Notes under the pieces: generated by a model
Seen by the model: only the letters and a program-made list of their open reading frames with translations
Database searches by the model: none
What the model was told of the DNA's origin: nothing
Shown here: piece after piece, positions 34,200 through 39,980 of the stretch
Layout: every line of letters begins with the position of its first letter
Position numbering within the stretch: position 1 is the first letter of the stretch
NCBI GenBank assembly: GCA_044866075.1
Contig: JBIOTQ010000131.1
Location: 1 to 39,980, forward strand
Length of the DNA stretch: 39,980 nt
Direction: 5' to 3'
Source: JBASRP01 sp044866075
GTDB taxonomy: Bacteria > Actinomycetota > AC-67
Translations under genes and position numbers: made by a program

Positions 34200-34222
34200 C
34201 TGCTTGAGTAGACTGCCCGCCG

Positions 34223-35146
34223 GTGCCGGAGATCTTGAAACTCGACGGCGATCTGGTCGCGATCGACTGCGAGATGGCGAACATGACGCAGCTCGTCGCG
34301 GCGTTCGTCGTTCCAGGGCCGCGCGTGGCGGTCATAGAAACCGGACCCGCGACAGTCGCCTCGACGTTGACCTCGGGCCTCGAGCAACTCGGGATCAGCC
34401 GCTCCGACGTCGCCTACTTCGTCGGCTCGCACATCCACCTCGACCACGCAGGCGGCGCCGGCGACATTGCGGAGATCTTCCCCTCCGCGACGATCGTCGT
34501 GCATCGCGAAGGCGCGCGGCACATGGTGGACCCGGCGAAGCTGATGGCGAGCGCGTACCGAGTCTTCGGGCCGCGGCTCGACGAGCTGTTTGGGCCTTTG
34601 AAACCCGTTCCCGAAAACAGGCTGCTCGCGGTCGACGACGGTGACCGTTTGGACCTTGGCGGCGGACGGGGGCTCGAGATCCTCTACGCGCCGGGCCACG
34701 CCCGCCATCACATGGCGGTTCAAGACTCCGAGACCGGCGTGCTCTTCGTCGGCGATTCGATGGGCGTCTATCTGCCCGACGCCGGCGTGCTGCGGCCGGC
34801 GACTCCCCCACCCGACTTCGACCTCGAGCTCTCGCTATCGACGCTCGACCGTTACCGGGCGCTGTCCCCGACCAGGATGTACCTGACGCACTTCGGAGCC
34901 GCGCCCGCGGACCGCGATCTGCTGGCGATGGCGCGCGAACGTCTCGTGCGCTTCGGCGACATCGTGCGGGACGCGATGAACGAGTCGGAGGATCTCGATT
35001 TCATCACCGAGCGTCTGATGGAGCGCACGCGCGACGATTACGCGGTCGTGTGGAATGACCCGGAGCTGCTCAAGAAGTTCGAGTCGCTGAACGCGTTCCG
35101 CTCGAGCGCGGCGGGGTACTTGCGGTACTTCCAGACGAAGAGCTAG
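34223..35146 (+). CDS. Metallo-beta-lactamase-fold hydrolase
   Basis: A 307-residue cytoplasmic MBL-fold protein. The zinc motif HIHLDHAGG is at residues 70-78 (His70, His72, Asp74, His75). Further ligand positions are in YAPGHARHHMAV (His near 156), FVGDSMG (Asp near 174) and TRMYLTHFGAAP (His near 222). The C-terminal about 70 residues are helical. The closest general group is the glyoxalase II / quorum-lactonase-like MBL hydrolases; the substrate is unknown. The GTG at 34223 gives the start. It follows the transporter terminator, so it is probably transcribed separately. Confidence 0.88.
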   Translation: MPEILKLDGDLVAIDCEMANMTQLVAAFVVPGPRVAVIETGPATVASTLTSGLEQLGISRSDVAYFVGSHIHLDHAGGAGDIAEIFPSATIVVHREGARHMVDPAKLMASAYRVFGPRLDELFGPLKPVPENRLLAVDDGDRLDLGGGRGLEILYAPGHARHHMAVQDSETGVLFVGDSMGVYLPDAGVLRPATPPPDFDLELSLSTLDRYRALSPTRMYLTHFGAAPADRDLLAMARERLVRFGDIVRDAMNESEDLDFITERLMERTRDDYAVVWNDPELLKKFESLNAFRSSAAGYLRYFQTKS

Positions 35147-35152
35147 TTCGAC

Positions 35153-35299
35153 TCAGTACACAAACCACGGGGCTCGCAGGAACCAGATGACTGCGAGCAC
35201 CGGCAGAGAGAGAAGCGCCATCAACAGGATCCAGCCGCCGATCGCTGGTAGGCCGTAGACGCGGTCGTCCTTTGTCTGTGGCATTTCCGTGTGGTTCAT
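35153..35299 (-). CDS. 48-residue single-span membrane protein
   Basis: An ATG at 35299 to TGA at 35153 encodes a short protein: a polar N-terminus (MNHTEMPQTKDDRVYGLP) followed by one long hydrophobic helix (GGWILLMALLSLPVLAVIWF) and an aromatic end (PWFVY). I do not recognise a family. The clean polar-then-helix layout and unbroken frame between two genes make it credible, but there is no strong ribosome site. It ends 6 bases from the convergent MBL gene stop. Confidence 0.5.
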   Translation of the reverse strand: MNHTEMPQTKDDRVYGLPAIGGWILLMALLSLPVLAVIWFLRAPWFVY

Positions 35300-35383
35300 G
35301 AGCGCAATCGTAAGGGGCTCCCGGGCGAACGCCTATCCGGATTCCCCCTCATTCTCGTTGCCGGAAGTACCCAGATCAGCGCG

Positions 35384-36313
35384 CTAGCGGCGCGCTTTCA
35401 GACGGCGCTTGGCCGAGATCGCGTACGGCTCGGGCCTCGCGTTGAGGATCCTGTCGTCGGAGACCTCGATGCCGTCGCACAGGCGGGTCGGATCAAAGAT
35501 CAACGCTTCACAGTCCTTCTCCTGGTCCGCCGTGACTCCGGTGACCTTTAGACGGCCGGCGACCACGTTCTTGCGCTCGGCGGGCCACTCGGCCGTGGGA
35601 TCCGAGGGATCGTCCTCGTCGCCCGCCAGCTGGATGTGGAGCGCGAAAGCCGCCGGCCCTGCCGTGAGACGCTCGATCGCGTCCTCGCGCAGGTAGTGAT
35701 CGGGTCGCCTCTTCGCCTCGTCGTGGGTGAGCGTTCCGACGCCGAGCTCCGGTTCCCATCGGTAGCGGCCGAATTGCGCGGTCCCGTCGGCCGCGACGAA
35801 ACGGAAAGCATGGATCGCGAAGTACTGCGTCCGCAGGAAGCTCTCGATCGGCACGGCGGCGAGCAGGATCTCCGCGGCGCGCTGCGCCTCGGGCCGCGCG
35901 GCGACGAACGCGCCGAGCGCGGCGAGATCGATCTTGCCCGTCTCCGGGTCGGGTTTGCGGAGGCGGACGAACTCCAGGAACTCCTCGGGCGTCCGAGTGA
36001 TGAACACGGGCTGGTTGATCCCCACGATGTCGGTTTGCGTCCGTCCGCCGAGATGGAACTTGACCGCCATGCCGCGCGGTTCGCGCCCACCGTCCTTCGC
36101 GTGCGGATCGCCGCTACCGTGCGAGAAGCGCACCGTCGCCGGCGTCGGTGTGCCTTGCATGTGCGGCGCGGTCGTGAGCGCGGGCGCCTCGGGTGTCGCC
36201 GTGAATGTTGCGTCGCAGCAGATCCCTTTCGCATGCGCCGCGCGGACGCCGATGTGCGGACCGAAGAGAGCGTCGAATGCATCGACGAGATCGATCGCGA
36301 GCTGGTCGGCCAT
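35384..36313 (-). CDS. Small catalase-family heme protein (SrpA-like)
   Basis: A 309-residue member of the small catalase-related family (catalase-type peroxidases such as SrpA), against about 480 or more residues in true catalases. The distal heme His27 is in AAHAKGICCDATF. Catalase-like VRFSHGSGDP and REPRGMAVKFH are near residues 62-90, and GINQPVFITRTPEEFLEF follows. The proximal heme ligand motif R-x3-Y is Arg293-Tyr297 near the C-terminus. It is cytoplasmic, with no signal peptide. It may break down peroxides or lipid hydroperoxides. It lies downstream of the rRNA operon terminator and probably has its own promoter. Confidence 0.9.
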   Translation of the reverse strand: MADQLAIDLVDAFDALFGPHIGVRAAHAKGICCDATFTATPEAPALTTAPHMQGTPTPATVRFSHGSGDPHAKDGGREPRGMAVKFHLGGRTQTDIVGINQPVFITRTPEEFLEFVRLRKPDPETGKIDLAALGAFVAARPEAQRAAEILLAAVPIESFLRTQYFAIHAFRFVAADGTAQFGRYRWEPELGVGTLTHDEAKRRPDHYLREDAIERLTAGPAAFALHIQLAGDEDDPSDPTAEWPAERKNVVAGRLKVTGVTADQEKDCEALIFDPTRLCDGIEVSDDRILNARPEPYAISAKRRLKARR

Positions 36314-36340
36314 CGCGCAAAGGCTACGGTGTCGGGGCCC

Positions 36341-36374
36341 AAAAGGTCGAGGCCGGTCCGAAGACCGGCCTCGA
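36341..36374 (-). terminator. Rho-independent terminator of the rRNA operon
   Basis: Arms 36347-36358 and 36363-36374 form a perfect 12-bp stem (TCGAGGCCGGTC with its complement) around a 4-base loop. On the minus strand it is followed by CCTTTT (36341-36346). It lies 5 bases beyond the 5S 3' end. Confidence 0.9.
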
Positions 36375-36379
36375 AGAGT

Positions 36380-36499
36380 GTTCCGGCGGCGACCTACTCT
36401 CCCACCTCGTTACCAAGGCAGTACCATCGGCGCTGGAGGGCTTAACTTCCGGGTTCGGAATGGGACCGGGTGTATCCCCTCCGCTATGGCCACCGAAAC
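36380..36499 (-). rRNA. rrf: 5S ribosomal RNA
   Basis: About 120 bases on the minus strand starting GTTTCGGTGGCCATAGCGG and ending GGAGAGTAGGTCGCCGCCGGAAC. The conserved loops TCCCATTCCGAACCCGGAAG and GCGCCGATGGTACTG are clear, and the 5' and 3' ends pair (GTTTCGGYGGC-type stem 1). It is separated from the 23S end by about 55 bases. Ends are estimated to within 2-3 bases. Confidence 0.95.
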
Positions 36500-36685
36500 G
36501 GTTGTGCAAGGTGCACTGACGCATTGCACCCTGAGCTACATAGCGAGCGTGAGCGAACCAAGGCCTCGGCCTATTAGTACCGGTCGGCTCCACACGTTGC
36601 CGTGCTTCCACCTCCGGCCTATCAACCCGCTTGCCTAGCGGGGGCCTTACCCGTTTTATCGGTGGGAGGCCTCATCTTGGGGCCA

Positions 36686-36716
<31 letters not shown>

Positions 36717-36859
36717 TATCCCGCACATCGCCAACCAGCCGTGCCTTTGGCAAGACAACTGGCACACGAGAGGTGCGTCCGTCCCGGTCCTCTCGTACTA
36801 GGGACAGCTCCCCTCAAGCCTCCTACGCCCGCAGTGGATAGGGACCGAACTGTCTCACG

Positions 36860-37581
36860 CATGTGACTCCCCCCTCGCGGGGGGCACAGACTATACCTCC
36901 ACCCTCTTTCGAGGGGCCGGCGTGTTATGGAGCTCATAGATTGATCCATTGCGGATCGGAGTCTCCATCTCTCCGAAGAGCGTCATCGGAGAAGTCGTTA
37001 CGGGGGCCAGCAAGCCCATGCCCTGCATATGCCGCTCGACATCTGCAGCGAAGATCCGTTTCGTCTTCGAATGGTTTAGGGCGGAGAAGGCATCTACCTG
37101 GTGCGCCAACTCAAGGAATTCCTTGGGCTCCAGTCCTCGCTTGATCCGACTCATGATCTCAAGCGCCATTCGAACCTGTCGGCGTTTGAAGATCACGTGT
37201 GGTCCATCTCGGAAAGAAGCTTCACCAAGATCGGGCGACTTGTGATTACCCAATCACTCATCCCCGTGCCGCGGTCTCGCAAGTAGCCGGCGCCGATCAG
37301 TCTCTGCAATTGCTCGAGACCTTCACGATCCGACGTGCTTTGCGAGAGCGACAAGCTGACTCGGATGTAGAAACCGAATCGATAGCTATCTTGTCGGACG
37401 AGTTGAAAGTGGATACTTCCATCACCGTCCATGAATCCCGCGAGATACGACGCGTCCCTTGCCTTCACGCTGGCCTTCCCTCGGTATTGCCTCACTGTAG
37501 CGTTCGGTTACGACAATGAGGTTCCACCGATATGAGCCGGTGGGCACTTACCGATTACTCAGTAAGGACGCAGTGATGTCT
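36860..37581 (-). mobile_element. Group I intron in 23S rRNA at E. coli position 2593, with I-CreI-like ORF
   Basis: 722 bases inserted between GAACGT and CGTGAGACAG on the rRNA strand, i.e. after U2593. This is the same site as the Chlamydomonas chloroplast LSU intron. The 5' exon ends in T and the intron ends in G, as group I requires. P1 can form from exon ACGU and intron GCGU (37568-37571) with U.G at the splice site. The P7 strands are GGAGACTCC... (36953-36966) and GGTATAGTCT (36887-36898). A P9 hairpin of six G-C pairs with a GCGA loop lies at 36869-36884. The endonuclease reading frame fills the middle and runs into the 3' core. Confidence 0.92.
36891..37495 (-). pseudogene. I-CreI-like LAGLIDADG homing endonuclease, frameshifted
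   Basis: A GTG at 37495 begins a frame with YLAGFMDGDGSIHFQL (single LAGLIDADG motif, catalytic Asp) and GYLRDRGTGMSDWVI. Both closely match I-CreI (LAGFVDGDGSI; GYVRDRGSVSDYI). That frame stops at 37193. The family continues in the -1 frame with VIFKRRQVRMALEIM and FLELAHQVDAFSALNHSKT, matching I-CreI's KLKQKQANLVLKII and FLEVCTWVDQIAALNDSKT. Adding one base near 37197-37203 rejoins the two halves with no gap in alignment. The intact protein would be about 160-180 residues. The second frame's end (to 36891) overlaps the ribozyme core. The break is a real inactivating mutation or a one-base assembly error. Confidence 0.88.
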
Positions 37582-38222
37582 ACGTTCTAAACCCAGCTCG
37601 CGTACCGCTTTAACCGGCGAACAGCCGGACCCTTGGAACCTGCTCCAGCTCCAGGATGCGACGGGCCGACATCGAGGTGCCAAACCAGGCCGTCGATGTG
37701 GACTCTTGGGCCTGATCAGCCTGTTATCCCCGGGGTACCTTTTAGCCGTTGAGCGACGGCGCTTCCACTTGCCACCGCCGGATCACTAAGCCCTGCTTTC
37801 GCACCTGCTCGACATGTCTGTCTCACAGTCAAGCTCCCTTATGCCTTTACACTCGACGCACGATTGCCAACCGTGCTGAGGGAACCTTTGGGCACCTCCG
37901 TTACTCTTTGGGAGGCAACCGCCCCAGTTAAACTGCCTGCCTGACAATGTCCCCGATCCCGATAAGGGACCCGGGTTAGACGCCCAGCACGACAAGGGTG
38001 GTATTTCAAGGTTGGCTCCACGAGAACCGGAGTCCCCGCTTCAACGCCTCCCACCTATCCTACGCAAGCCGAACCGAACACCAATGTCAGACTACAGTAA
38101 AGGTCCCGGGGTCTTTCCGTCCTACTGCGGGTAGGCCGCATCTTCACAGCCAATGCAATTTCGCCGAGTCCCCGGTTGAGACAGCGCCCAAGTCGTTACG
38201 CCATTCGTGCAGGTCGGAACTT

Positions 38223-38497
38223 CGTCTCGGTCCTCTGTTTCCAGAGGGACAGACTATGCCTTCATCTCAACGTCTCAAATTGAGAGCCCGCGTATTGCAC
38301 CGATCATAGATTTGCCGCACATTGCGACAGCGATCGATGCCTCACCCCGAAGGGATCAGTCGTTACGGGGTCATACCTTCACTCGAAGGCAGAGGACTTC
38401 CCACGGCATTACCCGTCGTTCTCGCGAACGGTTTGGGCTTCGCCGTTATGAGCGGGATTGACGTTCGAGATCACTCTCGAACGGGGCAGTTGTGTCT
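38223..38497 (-). ncRNA. Small ORF-less group I intron in 23S rRNA at E. coli position 1951
   Basis: 275 bases inserted between CTTGTCGGGT and AAGTTCCGACC on the rRNA strand, i.e. after U1951, a site also used by an intron in Coxiella burnetii. The 5' exon ends in T and the intron ends in G. P1 pairs exon GGGU with intron GCCC (38484-38487) including U.G. The 3' core strand AAGGCATAGTCTG is at 38250-38262. A P9 hairpin CCTCTG-GAAA-CAGAGG with a GNRA loop is at 38232-38247. It is too short for an endonuclease gene and contains none; it would rely on vertical inheritance or on help in trans. Confidence 0.9.
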
Positions 38498-38525
38498 ACC
38501 CGACAAGGAATTTCGCTACCTTAGG

Positions 38526-39293
<768 letters not shown>

Positions 39294-39980
39294 CGCTTAG
39301 ATTCAGAGCTTCGCCGGTCCGAAGACCGGCTAACCCTTCCTCTTAACGTTCCGGCACCGGGCAGGCGTCAGTGGGTATACAGCGCCTTACGGCTTCGCAC
39401 CCACCTGTGTTTTTAGTAAACAGTCGCTTGGGCCTGGTCACTGCGACCGCGGTCAGCTCGGGACGCGAAGTCCCTCACCGATCACGGCACCCCTTCTTCC
39501 GAAGTTACGGGGTTAGATTGCCGAGTTCCTTAACCAGGGTTCTCTCGATCGCCTGAGTATTCTCTACTTGCCCACCTGAGTCGGTTTGGGGTACGGGCAC
39601 CAGTTCCACTCGCTAGAGGATTTTCTCGGCAGCGTGGGATCAGTGGCTTCGCACCGATGTGCTCGGCATCGTGCCTCAGCGTTGCCGCTCCGGATTTGCC
39701 TGGAGCGACCGCCTACGCACTTACCCCGGGACGACCATCGCCCGGGACCACCTACCCTCCTGCGTCTCCCCATCGCTGGCCTAATACCGGATGGGTCGGT
39801 AGCCCCCGAAGGGGTTTCCTTAGCAATCCGGGTTCGGCCTTGGCGCGGAACTAGTGGTACAGGAATATCAACCTGTTATCCATCGACTACGCCTCTCGGC
39901 CTCGCCTTAGGACCCGACTAACCCTGGGCGGATGAACCTTCCCCAGGAACCCTTGGGCATTCGGCGGAGGGGTTCCTCCC

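Noticed and set aside
35375..35397. AGCGCGC/GCGCGCT hairpin at the end of the catalase-family gene as a terminator
   Set aside because: The stem is only 7 bp, overlaps the stop codon, and no T-run follows on the minus strand.

Overview
The window is high-GC bacterial DNA from an actinobacterium (Actinomycetota). The main evidence is the block from 1 to about 16450. It carries scpB, scpA, a parA-family gene, a xerD-type recombinase, pyrG, a MctB/SteB-family gene, steA, nadK, tlyA, a very small gene, and a HAD phosphatase fused to a GNAT domain. This closely follows the Mycobacterium tuberculosis Rv1691-Rv1710 neighbourhood as I remember it. MctB/SteB and SteA are actinobacterial families. GTG and TTG starts are common, recN and the usual NUDIX gene are missing, and several products are divergent, so a deep-branching, probably uncultured lineage is likely. 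I cannot name a class or genus.

Layout: 1-13611 is almost entirely minus strand: chromosome segregation (scpB, scpA, parA), a site-2-type protease, a small RHH-like protein, DksA/TraR, XerD, alanine dehydrogenase, CTP synthase with an attenuator-like leader, two envelope glycan-type enzymes, MctB/SteB and SteA, NAD kinase, TlyA without its S4 domain, a 51-aa protein and a phasin-like coiled coil. 13688-18140 is mixed: SCP2-like protein, rhomboid, HAD-GNAT phosphatase, TPR protein, DUF1015 protein, degenerate receiver domain.

18189-24664 (minus) and 27078-34161 (plus) are two separate, oppositely oriented branched-chain amino-acid type (Liv/HAAT) ABC transporter operons. Each has the order binding lipoprotein, livH, livM, livG, livF, and each ends in a large exported protein with a Gly/Pro-rich stalk and one C-terminal membrane anchor. 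In the second operon livM and livG are fused. Between the operons lie a Trp/Cys-rich exported protein and a TolB-like beta-propeller. A metallo-beta-lactamase-fold protein, a 48-aa membrane protein and a small catalase-family heme protein follow.

36341-39980 (minus) is the 3' part of an rRNA operon: most of the 23S gene (5' end outside the window), 5S and an intrinsic terminator. The 23S gene is the most striking feature. It is interrupted by three group I introns at positions I map to E. coli U1923, U1951 and U2593. The intron at 1923 carries an intact LAGLIDADG endonuclease gene. The intron at 1951 is small and has no reading frame. The intron at 2593 carries an I-CreI-like endonuclease gene broken by a one-base frameshift. 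The introns at 1923 and 1951 are separated by a 28-nt exon. Exon lengths fit E. coli numbering exactly (28 nt and 641-642 nt), each 5' exon ends in T, each intron ends in G, and P1 helices with a U.G pair can be drawn for all three.
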